Part shown: positions 1 to 7,937 of the stretch, piece by piece
How the letters are laid out: the number at the start of each line of letters is the position of its first letter
How positions within the stretch are numbered: position 1 is the first letter of the stretch
NCBI GenBank assembly: GCA_039798265.1
Contig: JBDKGH010000057.1
Span: 1 to 64,000, forward strand
DNA: 64,000 nucleotides
Direction: 5' to 3'
Origin: JBDKGH01 sp039798265
Lineage (GTDB): Bacteria; Bacteroidota; Bacteroidia; Flavobacteriales_D; Sanyastnellaceae
The notes under the pieces: generated by a model
Told to the model about the DNA's origin: nothing
The model's input: the letters and a program-made list of their open reading frames with translations, nothing else
Database searches by the model: none
Made by a program: the position numbers and the translations under genes

Positions 1-741
1 GGCAACTGGAAAATGAATAAAACGCTCAACGAGGCGATGGAATTAGCCATTGCTTTAGGGGAGCATCGTTCTGAAATAGCGGATCATGTAAATGTGATCA
101 TCGCTCCTCCAGCGTTGTACCTCGGTCATTTGGAAATGATCGAAAATCCTTGTTTCTCCTTGGCTGCTCAAAATTGCAGTCAACATACCTATGGCGCATT
201 TACCGGCGAATGGTCAGCAGTGATGCTAAAAGCCATGAATGTGCATTTCTGTATTCTAGGCCACAGCGAACGTCGTCAGTATTTTTTCGAAACCGATGAG
301 TTGATTGGGAAAAAAGTAGATGCTTGTTTAGAGCAAGATGTGACTCCGATTTTCTGCTGCGGTGAAACGCTTGAACAACGCAATGAAAAACACCATTTCA
401 TCACCGTATTGCACCAATTAGAAAAAGCTTTGTTCCACCTCAGTGGCGATCAGATGAAAAAGGTCATCATCGCTTACGAACCGGTATGGGCGATTGGAAC
501 AGGTGTTACCGCATCCAATGATCAAGCGCAGGAAATGCACGCGTTTATTCGCCAAAGCCTCAGCAATCATTTCGGCGCTGAAGTGGCCGATCGTATTCAT
601 ATTCTTTACGGTGGTAGTGTAAATGCTGCCAATGCAGCAGAGCTATTCGCTTGTCCTGATGTAGATGGTGGTTTAGTAGGAGGTGCTTCATTGAAGGTGA
701 AAGATTTTTCTGAAATCATCAAAGCTGCTTCACACGCATGA
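1..741 (+). CDS. tpiA: triosephosphate isomerase (5' end outside window)
   Basis: Glycolytic/gluconeogenic enzyme interconverting dihydroxyacetone phosphate and glyceraldehyde 3-phosphate in the cytoplasm. The reading frame is already open at base 1 and begins GNWKMN, the family's N-terminal substrate-binding motif, so only a few residues are missing. Visible hallmarks are the electrophilic His in ILGHSERR, the catalytic Glu in AYEPVWAIGTG, and the phosphate-binding GGSVNAANA and DGGLVGGASL near the C-terminus. The stop overlaps the prmA start (ATGA), so the two are translationally coupled. An internal Met at 13 is not the true start. Confidence 0.97.
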   Translation, partial: GNWKMNKTLNEAMELAIALGEHRSEIADHVNVIIAPPALYLGHLEMIENPCFSLAAQNCSQHTYGAFTGEWSAVMLKAMNVHFCILGHSERRQYFFETDELIGKKVDACLEQDVTPIFCCGETLEQRNEKHHFITVLHQLEKALFHLSGDQMKKVIIAYEPVWAIGTGVTASNDQAQEMHAFIRQSLSNHFGAEVADRIHILYGGSVNAANAAELFACPDVDGGLVGGASLKVKDFSEIIKAASHA

Positions 742-1556
742 ACTACGTTGAAGTAACCTTTGTGGTAAATCCTCTTTTACCCGCACGAGATATATTGGTG
801 GCAGAGCTAGCTGAACGCGGTTTTGAAAGTTTTGTGGAAACCGATAATGGTCTCATGGCTTATATCCAAGAGCCGGATTTTTCGGTAGAAAAATTGACAA
901 ATCTAGCCGTAGGCGAAGAGCAGCTCACCATTACACATCAGTTGATCCAAGAGCAAAACTGGAATGCTGAATGGGAGAAAAGTTTTGATCCGATTGAAGT
1001 AGATGAACGCATCGTGGTGCGCGCTCCTTTTCATGAAAAAAAGGAAGTAGAATTTGATATTGTCATCGAACCTAAAATGTCGTTCGGAACAGGTCACCAC
1101 GCTACTACATTTTTGATGATGCAGGAAATGCTCGGCATGGAGTGGACCGATAAAGATGTGTTAGATATGGGATGTGGTACCGCTGTATTAGCTATTCTAG
1201 CTGAAATGAAAGGTGCCGATTACATAGTGGCCATCGACATTGATGAATGGGCATATGAAAACTCTATCGAAAATGTTGAGCGCAACAATTGCACCCGCAT
1301 TAAATGCATCAAGGGCGGAGCAGAAGCCATTGGTGAGCAGAGCTTCGATATCATTTTGGCCAACATCAATCGCAACATCCTTACCGCCGATGCCGCTACG
1401 TACATCGCAGCGTTAAATCCCGGTGGTGAAATCTTGCTCAGTGGCTTTTACACCATGGATATTCCCATTCTTCTCCAATCCTTTCCGCACCTCACCGAAC
1501 TCCGCCGCCACGAGCGTAACGACTGGGCTATGGTTCACCTAGCCCTCCCCAAATAA
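738..1556 (+). CDS. prmA: ribosomal protein L11 methyltransferase
   Basis: SAM-dependent methyltransferase that trimethylates ribosomal protein L11. The 272-aa length is normal. The N-terminal ~110 residues are the L11-recognition domain. The Rossmann SAM site VLDMGCGTAVLAI is near residue 140, followed by the acidic VAIDID and the LANINRNIL motif that corresponds to the catalytic loop. The 4-bp overlap with tpiA makes an operon, a pairing common in Bacteroidota. A strong hairpin follows 10 bp after the stop. Confidence 0.94.
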   Translation: MNYVEVTFVVNPLLPARDILVAELAERGFESFVETDNGLMAYIQEPDFSVEKLTNLAVGEEQLTITHQLIQEQNWNAEWEKSFDPIEVDERIVVRAPFHEKKEVEFDIVIEPKMSFGTGHHATTFLMMQEMLGMEWTDKDVLDMGCGTAVLAILAEMKGADYIVAIDIDEWAYENSIENVERNNCTRIKCIKGGAEAIGEQSFDIILANINRNILTADAATYIAALNPGGEILLSGFYTMDIPILLQSFPHLTELRRHERNDWAMVHLALPK

Positions 1557-1566
1557 CTCCGCTAGA

Positions 1567-1606
1567 AAAAAAAGCCCTTTGAACATTGCTCAAAGGGCTT
1601 TTTTCT
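1567..1606. terminator. bidirectional intrinsic terminator
   Basis: A perfect stem AAGCCCTTTGA / TCAAAGGGCTT with a 6-7 nt loop is flanked by an A-run on the left and a T-run on the right. It can terminate prmA on the plus strand and the Sus-like operon ending at 1625 on the minus strand. Confidence 0.9.
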
Positions 1607-1624
1607 TGGATAAGTCAAATCACA

Positions 1625-2458
1625 TTACTCCGCACAATCCAAAAAGACATAAGTCTGATAGATCGGTGGAGAAGGCGTAAAACCAGGTTTTACAATGTAA
1701 TATTTCAGTTCGGTTACGTTGGTACCAGCTGGAACATTGAAAAATTCTGTTGGTAACATTGAAATGCGGAAGAAGCCAGGCTTATCGGCTACAGGGCGCA
1801 TCTTCAACTGTGGAGTAGAAGTAACACTTGCTGCAGGCGCAATTTCAATTCCAGAGAATGATCCGGTTTTAGCGTACAAATAGATATAACACTCATCATC
1901 ACCCAATCCTTGAAGATTCACGTTCTCTTCTTGGTTGTTGTCATAAGTGATGGTCAAATAGTCATCCTTGCGAATGGCTTCTGGAAAGTGACAGAAGATA
2001 TCACTGCACAAAGCAGGAACGATAGGAATAGCCAAGTCTTCTGTTTTTGCTTCACCCACGCCATCGTCAGGAAATGCATTACCGTTATCTAGTTTAGCCA
2101 AACACTTAATACCATCTTGGTAAAAGCTCAATGCTGATGTGTTATAAAAATCAGTTGGAAGTACTTTTTTGGTATAAATGAAACCCGATACGTGTGTCAT
2201 TTTCATACAATCGTTCGAGTTGCTCCATTCACCATTACCGCACAATGGACCTTCTGGTTCCCATGTCCACATGTACACCGAGTCGATGTATTCTGGGTGA
2301 TTGGTAAGGATGGTTTTCAAACCACCGGTTGTTTGACTCAAGTCGATATAAATATTAACAGAGTCAGTAGCTGGCGTAGGCGATGGTAATACAAATGCTT
2401 GTGCATTAGCTCCAACGGCTGCAGCGCATACAGATAAAAAGAGAAGGATACGTTTCAT
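1625..2458 (-). CDS. secreted SusE/SusF-like glucan-locus protein
   Basis: 277 aa, last gene of the Sus-like operon. A signal peptide (about residues 1-19, ending ANAQ) is followed by two beta-rich segments. The first (about 30-150) contains the pattern ...FY...SFYQDGI.....GNAFPDDG...DLAIPI, which resembles the N-terminal module of the amylase in the same locus (LTFVFRNSNG..GRNADGTDIYLELYD). This is the layout of SusE/F-type starch-binding modules, so surface starch binding is the inferred role. It lacks a lipobox, unlike classical SusE/F, and shows no T9SS domain. Family assignment is by pattern only. Confidence 0.6.
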   Translation of the reverse strand: MKRILLFLSVCAAAVGANAQAFVLPSPTPATDSVNIYIDLSQTTGGLKTILTNHPEYIDSVYMWTWEPEGPLCGNGEWSNSNDCMKMTHVSGFIYTKKVLPTDFYNTSALSFYQDGIKCLAKLDNGNAFPDDGVGEAKTEDLAIPIVPALCSDIFCHFPEAIRKDDYLTITYDNNQEENVNLQGLGDDECYIYLYAKTGSFSGIEIAPAASVTSTPQLKMRPVADKPGFFRISMLPTEFFNVPAGTNVTELKYYIVKPGFTPSPPIYQTYVFLDCAE

Positions 2459-2460
2459 GA

Positions 2461-2949
2461 TTATTGTACGCGTTTAAAGTTATACTTGTAAGTTACACTT
2501 TTGAAACCATCAGAACAGCCACGATTGTAGATCAATCCCATGTTTTGTGATGTTTGTAAAACAAGGGCTTGTAGATCTACACGAATGGTATCAGTAGTTC
2601 CATACATCGTGAAGTAAGATGGAGCGAAGTCGTCATCAAGCTCCCATGTGCCGGATGGTCCAAATGGGTTTTTACCCAATGTACTTTCCGTGGTGTAGGT
2701 TTTATCGTCGAGGTTTAAGGTCAAACGAAGCGGTTGAACGCCTTCTACAATGTAGAATTCGCTGAAGTCGCGTTCTTCCAAAACGGGGTTATTCGGATCT
2801 TGAACAATGAACTGTTCCAATTCCCAAACACCTGAAAGGCCTTTCACTTTATCTGAAGGCTCACCTAGTTCACCTTCCAAATCGGGCTTACAAGCGGAGA
2901 ACATCGCCGCTACGGCCAACATAGAGAGAAATATTTTAGTCTTTTTCAT
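2461..2949 (-). CDS. DUF5004-type lipoprotein
   Basis: 162 aa with a lipoprotein signal (FSAC, Cys20) and a lipocalin-like beta fold suggested by LSGVWELEQF at residue ~39, GTWELDDDF at ~100 and a C-terminal VTYKYNFKR strand. DUF5004 proteins are recurrent companions of SusC/SusD pairs in Bacteroidota; their biochemical role is unknown. It lies 2 bp before the downstream secreted protein and 27 bp after susD, so it belongs to the same operon. Outer-membrane anchoring is inferred. Confidence 0.72.
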   Translation of the reverse strand: MKKTKIFLSMLAVAAMFSACKPDLEGELGEPSDKVKGLSGVWELEQFIVQDPNNPVLEERDFSEFYIVEGVQPLRLTLNLDDKTYTTESTLGKNPFGPSGTWELDDDFAPSYFTMYGTTDTIRVDLQALVLQTSQNMGLIYNRGCSDGFKSVTYKYNFKRVQ

Positions 2950-2976
2950 GTCTTTGTGTCTGTTAACGTAAAGATA

Positions 2977-4356
2977 TTAATTGCAACCGGCTTCTGGGTT
3001 ACCAACAAATAGGGAACTATTGAATTCACTATTGGGGAATTGAAGCACTGAACCAGGACAATCCCAAGGGGCATTGCGAATGGTAATGTTTTCTCCAAAA
3101 GCACCACGGCGCTTTAACTGATCGAGCCATTTTCCTTCGCCAAGGGTTTCTTTGCGGTATTCTTCACGAGCCGCAGCAATGATTTCCGAAGCTGTTGCTC
3201 CGCTGCCCAATTCGTTGAATCCACCATAAGCGCGGGTGCGAACGGCGTTGATGTCATCAATAGCGGTGCTCAAATCTTGGTTGAGACTCGCCAATGCTTC
3301 TGCACGAAGTAAACGCAATTCAGTCAAGTGAATCAAAGGCACATTAAACACACGCTTTTCTTGGAATCGGTTGATCAAGTGCGAGCTGTTCAATTGTGAA
3401 ATCCAAAGTGCACGGTCGTCTTGACCTGCGTTTTGCATCAAAAGATTGAAATCATCACTCGCTGTTAAAGCGGGAAGAATAACTCCACCATAGTTGTAGT
3501 TGCCAATCAATTCGTCAGTGCGAACATCGTTGTCAAAACTTACAATTTGGAAGATGGCTTCTGGGTTGCCAAGAGCGGTATGATCTTCAATAGAAGGAAA
3601 ACGATCTACGGTGTCAGACATCGCGAAGGCGCCGCTGTTAACGATTTCATCTACAAACGAAATCGTTTCTTGAAACTTGTTCATTTGGAAATTCACCATG
3701 GCCAATGCGCCAGCTGCTGAATAACGATTGGCATAAATACCATTAGAAGCGGGCAAGTTGTTGTAGGCAAAAGAAAGATCGTTCACAATGAAGTCATACA
3801 CTTCGGCAACGGTGTTACGCGGAAGCGGATCATTAGAAGGCTCATCGCGGATAATGATACCCAAGTGAGAGTTGCTAGAGGAATAACCATACGGTTGAGC
3901 CCACAACTTGCACACGTGCCAGTGGCACCAAGCACGAATGAATCGAGCTTCAGCTTCCATGCGGTTACGATCAGCCTCCGATAAATCGGGAATCAAATCG
4001 AAGTTGGCCAAAAGTGAGTTGCAACGATAAATCGTGTAGTAGAAATCGGCATACACACCATTGGGAGTAGGAGTGAAGAAGTCAGTCGTACGATCAAATA
4101 CACGTTGATAGTCTGTATTAGAAGTAGGACGAGCCAAGTTATCGCTAAGCAATTCTGACATGTTTTGATAACTGCCATCAAATACGTTGGCCATTACATC
4201 ATAACAGCTGTTCAACAAGCGTTGAGCATCATCTGTTGAGTTCAAGGCATCTTCTGCGAGAATCGCTCCACTGGGCGGATACTCGAGAAGTTTGTTACAT
4301 GAGGTTGCTCCAATTCCGAATGCAACCGCTAGAAGGAAAAATTTAAGAGATTTCAT
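2977..4356 (-). CDS. susD: SusD/RagB-family outer-membrane glycan-binding lipoprotein
   Basis: 459 aa. The lipobox ATSC puts the lipidated Cys at residue 20. The N-terminal SusD signature (LLEYPPSGAILAEDALNS) and TPR-like helices with WCHWHVCKLWAQPYGY are visible, and the protein ends in the RagB C-terminal domain (HLTELRLLRAEALASLNQDL, then the terminal segment GNPEAGCN). SusD proteins form the lid over the SusC barrel and capture oligosaccharides. It is 14 bp downstream of susC. It is somewhat shorter than typical members (about 500-550 aa). Substrate is inferred as alpha-glucan from the nearby amylase. Confidence 0.92.
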   Translation of the reverse strand: MKSLKFFLLAVAFGIGATSCNKLLEYPPSGAILAEDALNSTDDAQRLLNSCYDVMANVFDGSYQNMSELLSDNLARPTSNTDYQRVFDRTTDFFTPTPNGVYADFYYTIYRCNSLLANFDLIPDLSEADRNRMEAEARFIRAWCHWHVCKLWAQPYGYSSSNSHLGIIIRDEPSNDPLPRNTVAEVYDFIVNDLSFAYNNLPASNGIYANRYSAAGALAMVNFQMNKFQETISFVDEIVNSGAFAMSDTVDRFPSIEDHTALGNPEAIFQIVSFDNDVRTDELIGNYNYGGVILPALTASDDFNLLMQNAGQDDRALWISQLNSSHLINRFQEKRVFNVPLIHLTELRLLRAEALASLNQDLSTAIDDINAVRTRAYGGFNELGSGATASEIIAAAREEYRKETLGEGKWLDQLKRRGAFGENITIRNAPWDCPGSVLQFPNSEFNSSLFVGNPEAGCN

Positions 4357-4370
4357 AGTGCGTTCGGTGA

Positions 4371-7300
4371 TTAGAAGTTAGTGTTCAAGCGAATGTTAAA
4401 GCTGCGCTCTTGCATTGGCGTGAGGTAAGTTACGTTTGGACTCAAGTTACGGTCTTGTGCATTTTCAAAGTCACGCACTACTTCTGGATCTAATCCAGGG
4501 AAGTTGGTAATGGTGAATAGGTTGGTAATACTTAGACCTACTGAAAGGTTGTCTAAGCCCATACGAGCCGCCACTTTGTTGTCAAAGGTGTAATCCAAGG
4601 CCAAGTTGCGCAAACGCAAGAAATCAGCGTTATATACAAATTGAGAGGTGTTCCACCATGGACTTTCCAATCCGTAGGTGTTTTGATCCAATGTCAAACG
4701 AGAATAAGTAGCATCGTCACCTGGATTTCTCCAACGATCCAAAATTTCTTCACGCATGTTCCATTGTGTTACTACACCCAACTGACGTTTTGCTGAGCTG
4801 TCGAAAATCTTCGCGCCAAGGCTGTAAGTAAAGAGGGCAGATAAACGGAAGTTTTTGTAAGAAAGCGTATTGGTGAAACTACCAATGGTCTTAGGCAAAC
4901 CGCTTCCAATGAATTTACGGTTGCTCAAGTTATAGTCGTAAGTCTCTTTACCTTCTTTATCCAAATACACGGGTAATCCACTTTCAGAGTCGATGTGAGA
5001 GAACTCTACCAAGTAGAATGAACCAATTGGCTTGCCAACGATAACACGAGAGTCGTTCGTACCACCTGATACGGCATCAGGAGTATAGTCACCGATGCTT
5101 ACAAGTTCGTTGTAGTTTTTCGCAACGATGAACGTTGTTTTCCAATCTACCTTGGTTTGTTTAGTCCAGTGGATGTCCAATTTCAATTCAATACCGCGGT
5201 TGAGAATTTCTGCTACGTTATCCCAGTAATTAGTAAAACCAGTAGAAGCAGGTAATGAAACGTTCATCAATACATCTTTCGAATACTTGCGATAGAAAGA
5301 GGCAGTGAAGTTGATACGATCTTGCCAGAAGCCACCTTCTAACGAAATGTTGGTGCTGCTGGTGGTTTCCCAACGAAGATCGGGGTTACCAGCTTGAGTA
5401 GGGTAGAGAATAGGAAGTTGGTTGTACAATGTTCCGTTGTCGCGCGCTGAGTACAAGGCAAACTGAGCATTACCGGGAATGTCAGAGTTACCCGTTAAAC
5501 CCCAGCTGCTACGAAGCTTTAAGAAGGTCAAGGTATTGTTGCCTTTCAAAAAGTCTTCTTCAGAAATAATCCAAGCACCAGATACTGAAGGGAAGTTACC
5601 AAACTTGTTGTTTTTACCAAATCGAGAAGATCCATCCGTACGGAATGTACCTTCTACAAAGTATTTGCCTTTGTAATCAACTTTTGCTTTGGTGAAAAAT
5701 CCGAGGAAGGTGAATCCTGTTGGATTGCTCATCGTACGCATCAAGTTGGGAGTATCGCTATCAATATCATTGATGTTGTTATAGCTTTCATCCAATCCAC
5801 CGGCATAATCAGAAAAAGATTGGGTAACGCTACGCTGCAACTCATGACCAATCAAAAGTGATCCGTTGAGTTTTTCACGAATCTCTTTCGAGTATTCGGC
5901 AGTGATGTTGTAACTGTAGTTACGAACGAGGTTACGGCTCGAGTTGAAGTTACCTTGACCATTCCCTAAGTCGAAAGTAGAAGGGGTGAGTTTGTTTTCA
6001 CCAATTTGCATGAAGTCCAAACCACCTGTACCTACAATGAAGAGGTTTTTCATAGGCATGTAAATCACACGGCCTGTATTGATGTAGCGGTCTTCAATGG
6101 TCGCCCATTTCAATTGATTGCGGTAGGCTACTGGGTTTTTGGTTCCACCAAATTCATCTTTCCAATAGTAGTAATCGCCTGGTTTATTTACCACCTCACC
6201 GTTTGCATTGAATACGGTGTCAGTATGGTAAACAGGATAGTAAGGAAGTGCATTAGACATGGCATCGCCCAATCCACCGCTCCATGCAGCATCTACACGG
6301 TTGTTGATACCGCGCGTGCCCGAAAGGGAAAGGTTAATCTTTAATTTTTTACCTATTTTGAATTCAGGATTTACACGCGCAGAAAGACGTTTGTAACTAT
6401 TACCCAATAGGAAACTTTCGTTGTTGTCATAACCTACAGAGAAGTAAACATTGGCTTTATCGCCACCATAACGCGCACCGAAGTTCACGCCTGTTTTTAC
6501 GCCTTGTCCAACAGTTTGATCTACCCAGTCGGTATCTGTTTTCATCGCCTTTTTGTAGGCAGCTTCACGGGTAGCGGCATCATCAGTGGCAATGGTCATG
6601 TTGGGCAACCATACATAACCTGTTCCACCATCATTTTCCCACGCCTCTTGACGAATACGAAGGTATTGTTCGGTATTCAACATGTTGGGCATAGAAGCAG
6701 GAGTAGAAAGACCGGTGTTTGCTGAGAAGTCAAATTTCCATCCTTTTTCTTTGGCGCGTTTGGTGGTTACAATGATTACACCGTTAGCTGCACGTGAACC
6801 GTATTCACCAGCTGCGGCAGCATCACTGCGCACTTCAATGCTTTCAATATCGTTAGGGTTGATAGAAGCCAATGGGTTGTTGTTCAATGCACCACTATTT
6901 CCGCGAAGGAAATAGTCTTGTGTCATCGGAATACCATCGATAATATAAAGTGGGTCACCACCCGCTGAGATGGAACTAATACCGCGAATACGCAGTACCG
7001 AACCAGCGCCAGCAATACCACTCGACTGGGCCACTTGCAATCCAGCAGCCTGACCTTGCAATGCCGATTCGAATGAAGGCGTGCGAATGCCCGCAATGTC
7101 TTTACCGTTAATCTTCGCCACCGATCCAGTATTCGGACGATTGCGTTCTACACCATAACCTACAATTTCGATATTGTCTAAGGTTACTTCATCGGGCATC
7201 ATGCCCATGTTGATTTCAAGATTTTGTCCTGCCGAAAGATTGACAGTCTTGTACATTTTCGTGTAGCCGGTAAATGCAAACTCTACTTCGTGTTTACCGA

Positions 7301-7493
7301 CTGGAAGATCTAAGCGGTATTTACCGTCTAGGTCAGTCGCTACACCTTTGCCGAGTGTTTTAACGGATACCACCACCCCAAGAAAGGGCTGTTTGTTCTC
7401 ATCTGTTACCACACCACTGATCGATTGAGCAAAGCTCGTAGATGCGGTGAGCAGTAAGAACAGGAGTAGAAGGAATGAGTAATTTCTTCTCAT
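4371..7493 (-). CDS. susC: SusC/RagA-family TonB-dependent outer-membrane transporter
   Basis: 1040 aa. Signal peptide 1-22 (..STSFAQ), CarboxypepD_reg-like domain about 24-110 (ISGVVTDENKQPFLGV), plug about 120-245 containing the diagnostic DPLYIIDGIPM, then a 22-strand barrel ending in an aromatic residue (NIRLNTNF). It imports oligosaccharides bound by SusD using TonB energy. It is first in a four-gene minus-strand operon (susC, susD, DUF5004, SusE/F-like). A TAnnTTTG -7 element lies 43 bp upstream. Confidence 0.95.
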   Translation of the reverse strand: MRRNYSFLLLLFLLLTASTSFAQSISGVVTDENKQPFLGVVVSVKTLGKGVATDLDGKYRLDLPVGKHEVEFAFTGYTKMYKTVNLSAGQNLEINMGMMPDEVTLDNIEIVGYGVERNRPNTGSVAKINGKDIAGIRTPSFESALQGQAAGLQVAQSSGIAGAGSVLRIRGISSISAGGDPLYIIDGIPMTQDYFLRGNSGALNNNPLASINPNDIESIEVRSDAAAAGEYGSRAANGVIIVTTKRAKEKGWKFDFSANTGLSTPASMPNMLNTEQYLRIRQEAWENDGGTGYVWLPNMTIATDDAATREAAYKKAMKTDTDWVDQTVGQGVKTGVNFGARYGGDKANVYFSVGYDNNESFLLGNSYKRLSARVNPEFKIGKKLKINLSLSGTRGINNRVDAAWSGGLGDAMSNALPYYPVYHTDTVFNANGEVVNKPGDYYYWKDEFGGTKNPVAYRNQLKWATIEDRYINTGRVIYMPMKNLFIVGTGGLDFMQIGENKLTPSTFDLGNGQGNFNSSRNLVRNYSYNITAEYSKEIREKLNGSLLIGHELQRSVTQSFSDYAGGLDESYNNINDIDSDTPNLMRTMSNPTGFTFLGFFTKAKVDYKGKYFVEGTFRTDGSSRFGKNNKFGNFPSVSGAWIISEEDFLKGNNTLTFLKLRSSWGLTGNSDIPGNAQFALYSARDNGTLYNQLPILYPTQAGNPDLRWETTSSTNISLEGGFWQDRINFTASFYRKYSKDVLMNVSLPASTGFTNYWDNVAEILNRGIELKLDIHWTKQTKVDWKTTFIVAKNYNELVSIGDYTPDAVSGGTNDSRVIVGKPIGSFYLVEFSHIDSESGLPVYLDKEGKETYDYNLSNRKFIGSGLPKTIGSFTNTLSYKNFRLSALFTYSLGAKIFDSSAKRQLGVVTQWNMREEILDRWRNPGDDATYSRLTLDQNTYGLESPWWNTSQFVYNADFLRLRNLALDYTFDNKVAARMGLDNLSVGLSITNLFTITNFPGLDPEVVRDFENAQDRNLSPNVTYLTPMQERSFNIRLNTNF

Positions 7494-7535
7494 GTTTGGT
7501 TAAGGTATTGGATTGGTTTTGGCTATAAAACAGGT

Positions 7536-7543
7536 CAAACTTA
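7536..7543 (-). promoter_or_regulatory. putative -7 promoter element of susC
   Basis: Read on the minus strand the octamer is TAAGTTTG, an exact match to the Bacteroidota -7 consensus TAnnTTTG, 43 bp before the susC start. No clear -33 TTTG is seen at the expected distance. Instead the upstream segment 7543-7566 holds CGTAAACG and AACGTTT half-sites that could bind a regulator. Confidence 0.45.
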
Positions 7544-7630
7544 ACGTTTTTTTCGTAAACGTGTTATTTGTACACTAAGTCTTTTTTAAAAAAAATACCA
7601 CAAACTTTTTAACGGTCGTTTGGCCCCTCT

Positions 7631-7655
7631 CAATCCCAATCCCAATCCCAACCCA
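7631..7655. repeat. CCCAAT tandem hexamer tract
   Basis: About four head-to-tail copies of the hexamer CCCAAT/CCCAAC in the spacer between the susC promoter and the amylase terminator. It is non-coding; a small frame through it on the minus strand gives only a low-complexity GIGIGIER peptide. Confidence 0.8.
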
Positions 7656-7697
7656 CGTCTCCACCCCCGACCTACGCTGCGCTTCAGTCGGGGTAAG
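7656..7697 (-). repeat. dispersed 44-bp repeat, copy A (inverted)
   Basis: On the minus strand this reads CTTACCCCGACTGAAGCGCA..., continuing through GGTCGGGGGTGGAGACG. It matches copies at 7837-7880 and 29392-29435 with only a few substitutions. All three are intergenic. With copy B it forms an inverted pair around the amylase terminator. Internally CCCCGACT...AGGTCGGGG can fold into a hairpin. Confidence 0.85.
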
Positions 7698-7705
7698 ACA
7701 TAGTT

Positions 7706-7752
7706 TTCTCATTCTCATTCTCATTCTGTTTCCCATTCTCATTCTGTTTTCC
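7706..7752. repeat. ATTCTC tandem hexamer tract
   Basis: Repeated CATTCT/ATTCTC units, interrupted twice by TGTTTTCC-like stretches. They give a minus-strand RMRMRMR peptide if translated, which is not credible as a gene. The tract lies directly next to dispersed-repeat copy A. Confidence 0.75.
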
Positions 7753-7777
7753 ACTCCCCACTTCTCGTGCACTCTAG

Positions 7778-7812
7778 ATAAAAAAAAAGGACCTCCATAG
7801 GAGGTCCTTCAT
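7778..7812 (-). terminator. intrinsic terminator of the amylase gene
   Basis: A 10-bp perfect stem AAGGACCTCC / GGAGGTCCTT with a 3-nt loop, followed on the minus strand by eight T. It is oriented to stop transcription of the GH13 gene ending at 7938, with repeat copy B between gene and terminator. Confidence 0.88.
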
Positions 7813-7836
7813 TGTGATGTAAAATCGTGATTCATA

Positions 7837-7880
7837 TTACCCCGACTGAAGCGCAGCGCAGGTCGGGGGTGGAGATGAAG
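7837..7880 (+). repeat. dispersed 44-bp repeat, copy B
   Basis: Begins TTACCCCGACTGAAGCGCAG and runs through CAGGTCGGGGGTGGAGATGAAG. It is the plus-orientation counterpart of copy A and is 3' to the amylase stop. A GC-rich tail (GCCCGACGTCAGCGCAGTCC) continues to about 7920 and carries the same AGCGCAG core. Confidence 0.85.
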
Positions 7881-7937
7881 GCCCGACGTCAGCGCAGTCC
7901 GGCGCTAGATACGCTGGCCTCATGCTGGCGACAATGA

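Noticed and set aside
7631..7752. Hexamer tracts as a CRISPR array
   Set aside because: Units are contiguous 6-mers without spacers, and no cas gene is nearby.
7575..7772. 65-aa minus-strand frame in the susC/amylase spacer
   Set aside because: It is made of the two hexamer tracts and repeat copy A (RMRMRMR, GIGIGIER); the composition is non-protein-like.
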